Assembly: GCA_964564785.1 (NCBI GenBank) | Contig: CAZMCT010000005.1 | Location: 1 to 64,000 of the forward strand | DNA from: CAZMCT01 sp964564785 | GTDB taxonomy: Bacteria > Planctomycetota > Phycisphaerae > UBA1845 > Fen-1342 | Length of the DNA stretch: 64,000 bases | Direction: 5' to 3' | Shown: in pieces, positions 25,357 to 35,958 of the stretch | Position numbering within the stretch: the first letter of the stretch is position 1 | How the letters are laid out: every line of letters begins with the position of its first letter | The notes under the pieces: generated by a model | What the model was told of the DNA's origin: nothing | Database searches by the model: none | The model's input: the letters and a program-made list of their open reading frames with translations, nothing else | Translations under genes and position numbers: made by a program

Positions 25357-26274
25357 TCAGGAGCTCCCGAGCACCGCCAGTACTTCATCGACGACGGCGC
25401 ACATCCGCCGCAGCCCCCCCACCGTCCGGGCGGCCACATGCGGCGTGATCAGGCACCGTTCGCACTTGAACAGCGGGTGCTCGGGGGGCAACGGCTCGGG
25501 CTCGGTCACGTCCAGTCCGGCCCCCGCCAGCCGCTCGGCCTGGAGAGCCGCCGTCAGCGCCGCCGTGTCCACCACGCCGCCGCGGGCGGTGTTGATCAGC
25601 AGCGCCCTCGGCCGCAGACGCGCCAGCACGTCGGCGTCCACCAGCCGACGGGTCTGCTCCGTCAGGGGCACATGCAACGTGACGATGTCACTGCGGGCCC
25701 ACAGCTCGTCTTTTTCCACCCTCTCAGCCGGAAAATCGAACGGCCCCACCGGCACGTGGTCGTTGTCCAGCCCCCGCGCCCCCACCCCACCCGCCCAGCG
25801 CCGCCCCACTGCCGACCCGATCCGCCCCATCCCCACGATCCCCACGGTGAGCTCACACAGTTCTCGCCCGTGCGGCGCCGCGCGCGCCGTTTTGAAGGCC
25901 CCCTGCCGGTACTCGGCCATCAGGCGCCCCACCGGCCGCAACAGCCCCAGCATGAACGCCAGCGCCAGGTCGGCCACGGCGTCGGTCGCGGCCGCGGGCG
26001 TGTTCACCACGCGGATTCCGAGCTCGTCGGCGGCGGCCACATCGACGCGGTCGAGCCCCACGCCCGCGACTCCAATGACCCGCAGTCGCCGCCCGGCCTC
26101 GAGAATGCGCCGCGTCACGAACGTGTTCGTCCGGCAGACGAGGGCGTCGCAGTCGGCAACCTGTTGACAGAGCGTCCGCTCAGCGCCGTCCGGCGCGCGC
26201 ACGATCTCGGCCGCGGCGGCCAAACGCCGCTCGGAGGCCGGGTCCAGCGGTTCCGCCAGCAGTACGCGATACAC
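25357..26274 (-). CDS. D-isomer-specific 2-hydroxyacid dehydrogenase
   Basis: A 305-residue NAD-dependent oxidoreductase of the D-3-phosphoglycerate/2-hydroxyacid dehydrogenase family. It has the nucleotide-binding block 'VGIVGMGRIGSAVG', the catalytic Arg in 'INTARGGVVD', the Glu in 'DVTEPEPLP' and the His in 'ITPHVA'. There is no C-terminal ACT domain, so it is not a full-length SerA; phosphoglycerate, glyoxylate or another 2-keto acid are all possible substrates. GTG at 26274 ('VYRVLLAEPLD') was chosen because it aligns with the family N-terminus. The longer ORF upstream is unsupported. Confidence 0.85.
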   Translation of the reverse strand: MYRVLLAEPLDPASERRLAAAAEIVRAPDGAERTLCQQVADCDALVCRTNTFVTRRILEAGRRLRVIGVAGVGLDRVDVAAADELGIRVVNTPAAATDAVADLALAFMLGLLRPVGRLMAEYRQGAFKTARAAPHGRELCELTVGIVGMGRIGSAVGRRWAGGVGARGLDNDHVPVGPFDFPAERVEKDELWARSDIVTLHVPLTEQTRRLVDADVLARLRPRALLINTARGGVVDTAALTAALQAERLAGAGLDVTEPEPLPPEHPLFKCERCLITPHVAARTVGGLRRMCAVVDEVLAVLGSS

Positions 26275-26354
26275 GCGGCAGCATTGTACCCGCGAACGGC
26301 CGGTCGCGGATGCACGTACCGTCGTACGCGGCGACGTCGCAGGGGCGCAGGCGA

Positions 26355-27527
26355 TTAGCGCGTGGCCGGCGGCGGGGCCTGCTGCCCCGCGTTGTTCGAC
26401 TGCTCCTGTTGCGGGGTGGGGACCGGCGTGACGGGCGTGCGGCCTGTGGGCAAGGGCACGCGGCCGCCGGGCTGGCTTGTCGCCGGGCGGGTGGCTGCCG
26501 TGCTTCGCACGATCGGAATGCTGAGTTCCTTGTACTCGTCCGGATCGTCGGTGGTGATGAGCAAACGACTGCCATCCGGCGGCAGTTGTTGCGCGTCCGG
26601 CAGCGTGACCTTGATCTGGTGAACGGCCGTCTTGGCCTCGGCGGGGACGGCCTGGGCCGGCATGAGCTCCCATTCGATCGGGCCGTTGGTGGTCTTGACG
26701 TCGACGACCTTTACGGGCTTGGCGGTCTGATACTGGACGCGCACGGTCTGGACCTGCGGGCCGGTCTGGCCGACGGGCACGCGGAGCTGCATCGGGGTCG
26801 TGATCACGCGCGGCTGGCAGTTGGCGAAGAGGTTGACGGTGATACTGCCGAGGCCCGGCAGCGTCGGCTCGAGCGTGACGATGGCGCGGTTCGAGCCTTT
26901 CTGGAGCGGCGGCTTGGTGGTCGCCACCAGCTCGTACACCTGTCCGGCCTCTACTTCCTTCAACTCGACCGAGAACGGCCCCTCCATTTTCTCATCGCCG
27001 AGCTTGAGCCCGACCGGCTGCCCGTACTTGTTCTCCAGGCGGATCGAGCGCGTCGCCGGCGGGCTGTTCGGCTCGAGTCCCTCGAACAGCACCCGCTCGG
27101 CCGACATCGCGTATACCGCCTTGACCTCGCCCACGACCTCGATTTCGCGCAGCACCTGCTGCGTGTCCACCTGCTTCAAGATCACCTTCTTGTGGGCCGC
27201 GCCCGTGCGCTTCGTGTCGTACGCCACCGAGATGGTCGTCGACTCGCCCGGCTCCAGTGGTGACTTCGGCTGCGTCGGCACCGTGCAGCCGCAGGTGCTT
27301 TCGGCCCGCAGCCGCAACGGCTCGTTCCCCACGTTCTTGAGCGTGAATTCCCGCTTGCACTCCGCGCCCTGCCATACTTCGCCGAACTTGAAATCGGCCG
27401 GCGTCAGCTCCAGCCGCGGATCCGCCGGCGGCGCCGACTTCGGCGGCTCCTGCCCTACTGCCCCGAGCACACCGGCCAGGCTGAGAGTTACGGCGAGTCC
27501 CCAAGTCCGCGTTTGCCAACTCGTCAT
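26355..27527 (-). CDS. DUF1573 exported protein
   Basis: A 390-residue exported protein. The signal peptide is residues 1-25 ('LAVTLSLAGVLGAVGQ'). Two or more Ig-like (ASH-type) beta domains follow, with the family signature 'FKFGEVWQGAECKREFTLKN' and 'STCGCTVP'. The C-terminal ~45 residues are a Pro/Thr/Gln-rich tail. DUF1573 proteins are abundant in planctomycetes and Bacteroidetes and are presumed structural or adhesive; no enzyme motif is seen. ATG at 27527 has GAGGGAAG upstream. It may be the first gene of a minus-strand run with the dehydrogenase and permease, but the gaps are not tight. Confidence 0.85.
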   Translation of the reverse strand: MTSWQTRTWGLAVTLSLAGVLGAVGQEPPKSAPPADPRLELTPADFKFGEVWQGAECKREFTLKNVGNEPLRLRAESTCGCTVPTQPKSPLEPGESTTISVAYDTKRTGAAHKKVILKQVDTQQVLREIEVVGEVKAVYAMSAERVLFEGLEPNSPPATRSIRLENKYGQPVGLKLGDEKMEGPFSVELKEVEAGQVYELVATTKPPLQKGSNRAIVTLEPTLPGLGSITVNLFANCQPRVITTPMQLRVPVGQTGPQVQTVRVQYQTAKPVKVVDVKTTNGPIEWELMPAQAVPAEAKTAVHQIKVTLPDAQQLPPDGSRLLITTDDPDEYKELSIPIVRSTAATRPATSQPGGRVPLPTGRTPVTPVPTPQQEQSNNAGQQAPPPATR

Positions 27528-27698
27528 GTCGTCTTCCCTCGGAGTTTCTTTGCCCACATTCCCCGGCTCGTCCGCAGCGCCGCCGGCGAACCATCCATGG
27601 TACCTAGTACCGGCCCCCCTGCCAAGGTTGCAGCGGCGGGGGCGGCGGGCCGGCCGGCCGCTCCTCGAGCCCATGCCGCCGCACGCCGCTGCGGGCCA

Positions 27699-28928
27699 TC
27701 AATCGGCCACAATATCAGACGCGGTCGTCCCAGGCTCGGCCGCCCGCCGCCGCAATTGCCCACACGCCGCGTCAATGTCCCGGCCGCGCGACATCCGCAG
27801 GTGGGCATTGACGCCCTCGGCCCGCAGCCGGGCCTGGAACTCGTACGCCGCCTCGGCGCTCGGGCGACTGAACGGCAGCCCCGCGACGGGGTTGTACCGG
27901 AGAAGGTTGACGTTGGCTCGCAGCCGCCGTGCGATCCGCGCCAGCCGCAGCGCGTGCCGGGGCTCCATGTTCACGTCGGCCAGAAGGACGTATTCGAGTG
28001 TGACTTCGCGGCCGGTCCGCTCGAAATAGTAGCTGCACGCGTCGAGGAGTTCGGCGACCGGCACGCGGCCCCACGGGATGAGCCGCTCGCGCAGCTCCTG
28101 CTCCGGGGCGTGCAGCGAGAGCGCGAGGTTCAGTTGCAGGCCCTCGTCCGCCAGTCGCCGAATTTGCTTGGGCAGCCCGACGGTGCTGAGGGTGATCTTC
28201 CGCGCCCCGATGTTCAGTCCCCACGGGGCATTCATGATCCGGATCGCCCGCAGCACCTGCTCGTAGTTCGCCAGCGGCTCGCCCATGCCCATGAGCACGA
28301 TGTTCGAGAGCCGCCGATTCCGCAGGCGGGCGCCCGATTCGTCAGCGGACGATCCGGCGCGCGGTTCAGGAGCCGGGGGGGTGTCGCTCCGGGGTGCATC
28401 GGGCTCGGACGCGGGCCCCGCCTGCGGGTCGGATTGCACGAGGGCCCGCACCCGCAAGGCCTGCTCGACGATTTCACCGGCGGTCAGGTTCCGCACCGCG
28501 CCCCCCTGCCCGCTCGCGCAGAACGCGCAGCCGACCGGGCAGCCCACTTGCGACGAGAGGCACGCGGTGTTCCGCCCCTCCTCCGGGATCCAGACCGTCT
28601 CGACGGTCGCCCCGTCGGGCCAGCGCAGCAGGAGCTTGCGCGTGCCGTCGGCCGAGACGCGCTCGGCGGCGATCCGGCTCCGGTACGCGTCGGCATGCTC
28701 CGCGAGCTTGGCGCGGAGCGGCTTGGAGAGATTGGTCATCTGCTGAAACGTTTCGGCCCCTTTCGCGTACACCCAGTCCAGAATCTGCTGGGCGCGGTAC
28801 TTCGCTTCACCCCGCCCCACCAGCCATGCCTGCAATTCCTCCCGGAATAGCCCGGGAATATGCAGGCGCGGCGCCGCGGCGTTTTCCGCTGCCTGCGCGT
28901 TCGTTATCAGTCGCTCATGCGGCGACAC
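27699..28928 (-). CDS. rlmN: 23S rRNA (adenine2503-C2)-methyltransferase RlmN
   Basis: Radical-SAM methylase acting on A2503 of 23S rRNA (and some tRNAs). The cluster-binding CxxxCxxC is Cys130/134/137 in 'QVGCPVGCAFCASG'. The methyl-carrier Cys389 is in 'DIDAACGQL' and the partner Cys is 123. The GTG start at 28928 has AGGG eight bases upstream. At 409 residues it is longer than usual because of a ~40-residue low-complexity Pro/Ser/Ala insert (about 165-205) between 'EIVEQAL' and 'NIVLMGMGEPL', which should sit on a surface loop of the barrel. All catalytic parts are present, so it is probably active. Confidence 0.95.
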   Translation of the reverse strand: MSPHERLITNAQAAENAAAPRLHIPGLFREELQAWLVGRGEAKYRAQQILDWVYAKGAETFQQMTNLSKPLRAKLAEHADAYRSRIAAERVSADGTRKLLLRWPDGATVETVWIPEEGRNTACLSSQVGCPVGCAFCASGQGGAVRNLTAGEIVEQALRVRALVQSDPQAGPASEPDAPRSDTPPAPEPRAGSSADESGARLRNRRLSNIVLMGMGEPLANYEQVLRAIRIMNAPWGLNIGARKITLSTVGLPKQIRRLADEGLQLNLALSLHAPEQELRERLIPWGRVPVAELLDACSYYFERTGREVTLEYVLLADVNMEPRHALRLARIARRLRANVNLLRYNPVAGLPFSRPSAEAAYEFQARLRAEGVNAHLRMSRGRDIDAACGQLRRRAAEPGTTASDIVAD

Positions 28929-29229
28929 GTTGCAATCCCTCGCGCGCCGCCCCCGGACCCTGCGACGTCCTCACAAAGCGGCCGCAGCGCGCAGCGGCGA
29001 TGTTCATTGTATCGCCGGCGCGCTGCTCGGCACCGGATCGCGTCGGCGGGCCGCAATCTGAAGCCGATCCCGCTTGCATCGCTTGCGGCCACGGCCTATG
29101 CTCTGGGTGTGGCAGCCAGTGTGTTTCAGCACGGCGGGGGCGGCGTACGACCAACGCTGCAAACCGTGAAGCGGACTCCTGCGGCTTCAGCGCTGGCCAA
29201 GTCTCCGAAGGTTTGGGCAGGAGGTTGCA
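28929..29229. other. intergenic stretch between rlmN and ilvE
   Basis: 301 bases separate divergent genes. I see the ilvE ribosome site (GGAGG, just before 29230) and no other gene, repeat or strong promoter match. Confidence 0.5.
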
Positions 29230-30297
29230 ATGAGCACCGTGACCACTCCTCGCAACCGGGTCGTGGAGGCTGAAGTGTCGGCCGAGCTCGACTGGGAACA
29301 CCTCGAGTTCGGGTACTACAAAACGGATTACAACATCCGTTACATGTGGCGCGACGGCCGCTGGGACGAGGGCGTGCTGACGTCGGACGAGACGTTGCCG
29401 CTGCACATCGCCGCGACGTGTCTGCACTACGGGCAGGAGTGTTTCGAGGGGCTCAAGGTCTTCCGCACCCGCCGGGGCGACGTGGTTGCGTTCCGGCCGG
29501 ATGAGAACGCGCGCCGGATGATGCATTCGTGCCGCAAGATCTTGATGGAACCCGTGCCCGAGGAGCTGTTCTTGGAGGCTGTGGAGCGAGTGGTGGTCGC
29601 GAACCGCCGCTTCATCCCGCCGTACGGCACGGGCGCCAGCCTGTACGTCCGCCCGCTGGTGATCGGCACCGGCCCGCAAATCGGGGTCAAGCCGGCCAAC
29701 GAGTACATGTTCATGGTGCTGGTGACGCCGGTCGGACCGTACTTCAAGACCGGCTTCAAACCCGTGGACCTGATCGTTGAGGAGGAGGTGGACCGGGCGG
29801 CCCCGCTGGGCGTCGGCGACGTGAAGGTCGGCGGCAACTACGCCGCGGGCATCCGGGCCAGCGTGCGGGCCAAGAAGGCCGGCTACACCGAGGTCCTGTA
29901 CCTCGACGCCAAGATCAAGAAGTACGTCGACGAGTCGGGGCCGGCGAACTTCTTCGCCATCACCCGCGACGATCAGTACATCACGCCGGCCAGCGACTCA
30001 ATCCTGCCGTCCATCACCAACAAGTCGCTGATCACGCTGGCCGAGGAGCTGGGCCTGCGGCCCGAGCGGCAGCACATCGACGTCGAACGGATCTTCGAGT
30101 TCAAGGAGGCCGGCTGCTGCGGCACCGCGGCGGTCATCACACCCGTCGGCTCGATCACCTGGCGCGACCGCAAGGTGGTCTACTGCCCCGACGGCAAGGC
30201 CGGCGCCCTGACCACCGAGCTCTACCAGCGGCTGCGCGGCATCCAGCTCGGCGACATCCCCGACAAATACGGCTGGCTGCACCCGATCGCGATGTAG
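29230..30297 (+). CDS. ilvE: branched-chain amino acid aminotransferase
   Basis: Class IV PLP-dependent transaminase that makes or degrades leucine, isoleucine and valine. Its 355 residues are of the eukaryote-like BCAT II length. The PLP Lys is Lys199 in 'GDVKVGGNYAAG'. Other family blocks are 'CLHYGQECFEGLK' and 'GTGASLYVRPLVIGTG', plus the C-terminal 'AGCCGTAAVITPVGSI' loop. ATG at 29230 follows a GGAGG. Next downstream is glycogen phosphorylase, about 160 bp away; the intervening palindromes suggest separate transcripts. Confidence 0.95.
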   Translation: MSTVTTPRNRVVEAEVSAELDWEHLEFGYYKTDYNIRYMWRDGRWDEGVLTSDETLPLHIAATCLHYGQECFEGLKVFRTRRGDVVAFRPDENARRMMHSCRKILMEPVPEELFLEAVERVVVANRRFIPPYGTGASLYVRPLVIGTGPQIGVKPANEYMFMVLVTPVGPYFKTGFKPVDLIVEEEVDRAAPLGVGDVKVGGNYAAGIRASVRAKKAGYTEVLYLDAKIKKYVDESGPANFFAITRDDQYITPASDSILPSITNKSLITLAEELGLRPERQHIDVERIFEFKEAGCCGTAAVITPVGSITWRDRKVVYCPDGKAGALTTELYQRLRGIQLGDIPDKYGWLHPIAM

Positions 30298-30314
30298 CGG
30301 CCGGGCGCCGCACC

Positions 30315-30343
30315 GGCACGTGTGCCACTGCCGTCCCGGCAGT
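30315..30343. repeat. adjacent palindromes in ilvE-glgP gap
   Basis: GGCAC-GT-GTGCC (30315-30326) is followed directly by ACTGCCG-TCC-CGGCAGT (30327-30343). The second is closely related to CACTGCCG-ACA-CGGCAGTG between etfB and etfA. Both are flanked by GGCAC/GTGCC-type ends, as in short dispersed intergenic palindromes. Either could also act as a stem-loop at the ilvE 3' end. Confidence 0.6.
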
Positions 30344-30459
30344 CCAGGGGTGCCGCTGTGGTCCCGGCCGTGCGTGCGGCCGGGCAGGCCGCCGCGTTCT
30401 CCGCCCTTGCATCGCCACTCCCCTACCGCCAGAATCCTGCTATCCGCGAAGGAGCCCGC

Positions 30460-32954
<2,495 letters not shown>

Positions 32955-33338
32955 GCGGCACCGTCCGCTCCGCCGTTTCCTGACAGCCATCCACCATCAG
33001 GCCGCGCAGGCACTTCGGTCCCCCGGGCCCCAAGACAGCCGCCGAAACCAGCGTGCGGCTCCCGGCCGGGCTCCGCGGCCGACTTGACGTGCAGCGCCGC
33101 GCGCTTGCACCGTAGGTCTCTGCTTGCATAGCAGCCCGTTGACAAAGGGGGCTGGCTGCGCGTCAAACCACCACCCCGTCTGCACGCCGCGGCCCTGCGC
33201 GGCTGCGCCGCTGCGGACCGTGCCACCCACCGTACTACCTACGCTCCACGCCCCTGCGCGAAAGGGCCGCGGCTTGACGAGCCCACGGTCGGCCGCTAGT
33301 TTCCCGCTGGTTCTCCACGATTCACAGCGGAGTAACGC
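32955..33338. other. intergenic stretch between glgP and etfB
   Basis: 384 bases with no supported gene. They contain one copy of the dispersed 37-bp repeat (33132-33172) and, at the right end, the etfB ribosome site GGAG. Confidence 0.55.
33132..33172 (+). repeat. dispersed intergenic repeat, type I copy
   Basis: Starts CAGCCCGTTGACAAAGGGG and continues GCTGGCTGCGCG to an ACCACC end. From CCGTTG onward it is 37 bp long and aligns without gaps to 43305-43341 and 51463-51499. It lies 167 bp upstream of etfB, in the same direction as that gene. Confidence 0.7.
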
Positions 33339-34325
33339 GTGCCGTACCACAGCGTCGTTTGCGTCAAGCAGGTTCCCGACACCAAGAACATCACCGGCGA
33401 GGCGATGAAGGCCGACGGGACCGTGAACCGCGCCGCCCTGCCGACCATCTTCAACCCCGAGGACCTGCACGCACTCGAAATCGCCCTCCAGGTCCGCGAC
33501 CGCTTCGGCGGAACGGTCACCGCCCTGACCATGGGCCCGCCTAAGGCGGCCGACGTGCTCCGCGACTGCCTCTACCGCGGCGCCGACCGCGCAATCCTGC
33601 TCACCGACCGCCGCGCCGCGGCCAGCGACACGCTCGCCACCAGCTACATCCTCAGTCAGGCGATCCGCAAGCTGGCCCCTTTCGACTTCGTCTTCTGCGG
33701 CCGGCAGGCGATCGACGGCGACACGGCCCAGGTCGGACCGCAGTGCGCCGAGAAGCTCGGCATCCCGCAGGTGACGTACCTCCAGGAGTTCGTCGACGTG
33801 CGCGACCGCGCGGCCCGTATCCGCCGCAACGTCGGCAACGGCTGGGAACTGGTCGAGGTGCGACTGCCGGCGCTGATCACCGTGCTCGACACGGCGTGCA
33901 CACCGCGGCCGCCGGCCGCGAAGCGCGTCATGAAGTACAAGCGGGCCGCCGTGCGGGCGGAGCTGGAGGCGGCGGTGAAAGCCGAGGGCGAGAAGCGTGG
34001 TACCGGCCCTCAGCGAGTCTCTTCGAGTAGCACCGGCTCTCAGCCGGTGTCCTCGCAGGCTGAGAGCCTGTGCCACAATGATCTGGAGCAAGAGGTCGAG
34101 CGCCGGGCCGAGGGGCTGCGGGCCCGCGGCCTGATGATCGAGCAGTGGAACCTCGACGACATCGCGGCCGACCTGGCCTGGTGCGGCCTGGCCGGCTCGC
34201 CGACCAAGGTGCATCGCGTGCAGTCGATCGTATTGACGAAGAGCGGCTACACGGAGATCCCGCCGACCGAGGAGGGCATCCGGCGGTTGATCCGGGAGCT
34301 CGTGGTCGATCACACGCTGGGCTGA
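33339..34325 (+). CDS. etfB: electron transfer flavoprotein beta subunit, with in-frame repeat insertion
   Basis: Small subunit of the ETF heterodimer that collects electrons from acyl-CoA and related dehydrogenases. The N-terminal 'VVCVKQVPDTKNITGEAMKA' and the block 'FVFCGRQAIDGDTAQVGPQ' are characteristic. The GTG start at 33339 has GGAG upstream. At 328 residues it is unusually long. Residues ~221-246 (GTGPQRVSSSSTGSQPVSS...) are encoded by palindromic repeat units at 33999-34075 and are absent from typical EtfB. The insertion keeps frame and lies in the C-terminal recognition-loop/linker region before 'EQWNLDDIAADL'. etfA follows after 195 bp. Confidence 0.93.
   Translation: MPYHSVVCVKQVPDTKNITGEAMKADGTVNRAALPTIFNPEDLHALEIALQVRDRFGGTVTALTMGPPKAADVLRDCLYRGADRAILLTDRRAAASDTLATSYILSQAIRKLAPFDFVFCGRQAIDGDTAQVGPQCAEKLGIPQVTYLQEFVDVRDRAARIRRNVGNGWELVEVRLPALITVLDTACTPRPPAAKRVMKYKRAAVRAELEAAVKAEGEKRGTGPQRVSSSSTGSQPVSSQAESLCHNDLEQEVERRAEGLRARGLMIEQWNLDDIAADLAWCGLAGSPTKVHRVQSIVLTKSGYTEIPPTEEGIRRLIRELVVDHTLG
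33999..34075. repeat. palindromic repeat units inside etfB
   Basis: CACCGGCT-CTC-AGCCGGTG (34031-34049) and CAGGCT-GAG-AGCCTG (34056-34070) are two perfect hairpins in inverted orientation sharing the core GGCTCTCAGCC. A decayed third unit begins at 33999 (GTACCGGCCCTCAGCGAGT). Together they add about 26 codons in frame to etfB. Confidence 0.8.
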
Positions 34326-34360
34326 CGGATCACCACAGAAACACATAGGCACACAGAAAA

Positions 34361-34388
34361 GGGAACAGGGAACAGGGAACAGGGAACA
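34361..34388. repeat. four tandem GGGAACA units
   Basis: Four exact copies of the heptamer GGGAACA lie in the etfB-etfA gap, preceded by a CACAGAAA/CACACAGAAAA-rich stretch. A similar but decayed GGAACA-rich sequence is at about 7700-7745. Confidence 0.85.
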
Positions 34389-34444
34389 GAGAAAAGGCAA
34401 CAGCGTATGTTGCTAGTGTCCCTGCGGTGTGGGCCGGAAGAAGG

Positions 34445-34463
34445 CACTGCCGACACGGCAGTG
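34445..34463. repeat. palindrome CACTGCCG-ACA-CGGCAGTG
   Basis: Perfect 8-bp arms with a 3-bp loop in the etfB-etfA gap, flanked by GG and GCAC. It is related to 30327-30343. It may fold in the mRNA between the two cistrons. Confidence 0.7.
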
Positions 34464-34520
34464 GCACGCCGGCAGCGCGGCGTGCGGCGCGGAAGTCTGG
34501 CTGAAAGCTGAGAGCTTTTG

Positions 34521-35555
34521 ATGATCAAGCAGAACCGCAACGGCGACGTCTGGGTCTACGCCGAGCAGGAGGACGGCGCGCTGTCCGATGTCCCGCTCGA
34601 GCTGTGCGGCAAGGCCCGCGAGCTGGCCGACCGATTGAACGTGAAAGTCGCGGCCGTCCTGGCCGGCTGGAATGTGCGCGAACTGGCCTATCGCCTGATC
34701 CAGCATGGGGCCGACCGCGTATATTTGGTCGAGGACCGTCGGCTCGAGCATTATCAGACCCAGCCGTATGCCCGCGTGATCTGCACACTGATCGAGAAGC
34801 ACCGGCCGCAGGTGGTGCTGTTCGGGGCCACGCCGCTCGGCCGCGACCTGGCCCCGCGGTGTGCTTCGGCGATGCGCTGCGGGCTGACGGCCGACTGTAC
34901 CGATCTGGACATCGCCGACGTGCCCGACCCGGCCGCAAAGACGACGCACAAGAACCTGCTGCTCCAGATTCGCCCGGCATTCGGCGGCAACATCATCGCC
35001 ACGATCATCAACCCGGAGCGCTGGCCGCAGATGGCGACGGTGCGCGAGGGCGTGATGCCGCTGCGCACGCCCGACATGCAGCGCAAGGGCGAGATCGTCG
35101 CGGAGAAGGTCGCGCTGCGCGATGAGGACTTCGCGCTGAAGCTGATCGAGCGGCACCGCGAGCCGCGGAAGGTCAACCTGAAGGGCGCGCGGACGATCGT
35201 CGCCGGCGGCGGGGGTGTCGGCAGCAAGCAGAACTTCAAGCTCATTCACGATCTGGCGGGGGCGATCGGGGGGGCCGTGGGCGCGTCGCGGGCGGCGGTG
35301 GACGGCGGCTTCATCGACAAGGCCCATCAGATCGGGCAGACCGGGACGACCGTGCGTCCGGCCCTGTACATCGCCTGCGGCATCAGCGGTGCGATCCAGC
35401 ACCGGGCGGGGATGGAGGAGTCGGCGAAGATCGTGGCGGTCAACTGGGACCGCGAGGCGCCGATCTTCGGCGTGGCGCATTACGGGATCGTCGGCGACCT
35501 GAACCAGGTGATTCCGATAATGGTGAAGGCGATCAAGGAGCGGCCGAAGGAGTGA
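34521..35555 (+). CDS. etfA: electron transfer flavoprotein alpha subunit
   Basis: Large, FAD-binding subunit of ETF, 344 residues. The C-terminal FAD domain carries 'RTIVAGGGGVGSKQNF', 'VGASRAAVDGGFIDKAHQIGQTG' and 'RPALYIACGISGAIQHRAGM', the usual cofactor blocks. ATG at 34521 is chosen; a TTG directly before it is also in frame. etfB lies 195 bp upstream, separated by GGGAACA repeats and a palindrome. The acyl-CoA dehydrogenase that likely feeds it is 0.8 kb downstream, beyond the small MNT/HEPN pair. Confidence 0.95.
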   Translation: MIKQNRNGDVWVYAEQEDGALSDVPLELCGKARELADRLNVKVAAVLAGWNVRELAYRLIQHGADRVYLVEDRRLEHYQTQPYARVICTLIEKHRPQVVLFGATPLGRDLAPRCASAMRCGLTADCTDLDIADVPDPAAKTTHKNLLLQIRPAFGGNIIATIINPERWPQMATVREGVMPLRTPDMQRKGEIVAEKVALRDEDFALKLIERHREPRKVNLKGARTIVAGGGGVGSKQNFKLIHDLAGAIGGAVGASRAAVDGGFIDKAHQIGQTGTTVRPALYIACGISGAIQHRAGMEESAKIVAVNWDREAPIFGVAHYGIVGDLNQVIPIMVKAIKERPKE

Positions 35556-35592
35556 ACGCCGTCGCGGGCAGCGCGAATTTCACGGTGTCATC

Positions 35593-35958
35593 ATGGTCTT
35601 GAGCCTTTGGCAACAGAAACGCTGGCCGGCCGTGGAGCGCGAGCTGAAGCGCATCGTGGCGCGCCTGGGTGCGCTGGACCCGGAGCGCGTCATTCTGTTC
35701 GGCTCGTTCGGCCGTGGGGACTTTCACGAGGACAGCGACATCGACCTCGTCGTGGTATTGAACACGGACGAACGCCTCGTCGATCGCATCGGGCGTGCCT
35801 TGGAGGTCATCGACGTGGCCGGTTTCGACGTCTGGCCCATCGTCTATACGCCCGCTGAGATCAACCAGCTGCGCGCCCGGGGCAGCGTCTTCTGGGCAGA
35901 GATTGAGCGTGACGGAAACGTCCTCTATGAGCGAGACGCCGGACAACAATCGGCTTAA
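35593..35958 (+). CDS. MNT-type minimal nucleotidyltransferase
   Basis: A 121-residue protein with the nucleotidyltransferase signature GSFGRGDFHEDSDIDLVVV (GS...DxD, about residues 37-55). In MNT/HEPN pairs this protein neutralises the HEPN partner by AMPylating it. Its 3' end overlaps the HEPN gene by 32 bp, the usual arrangement, so the two are translationally coupled. It starts 38 bp after etfA and may be read from the same transcript. Some MNT/HEPN pairs have roles other than toxin-antitoxin, so function is inferred. Confidence 0.85.
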   Translation: MVLSLWQQKRWPAVERELKRIVARLGALDPERVILFGSFGRGDFHEDSDIDLVVVLNTDERLVDRIGRALEVIDVAGFDVWPIVYTPAEINQLRARGSVFWAEIERDGNVLYERDAGQQSA

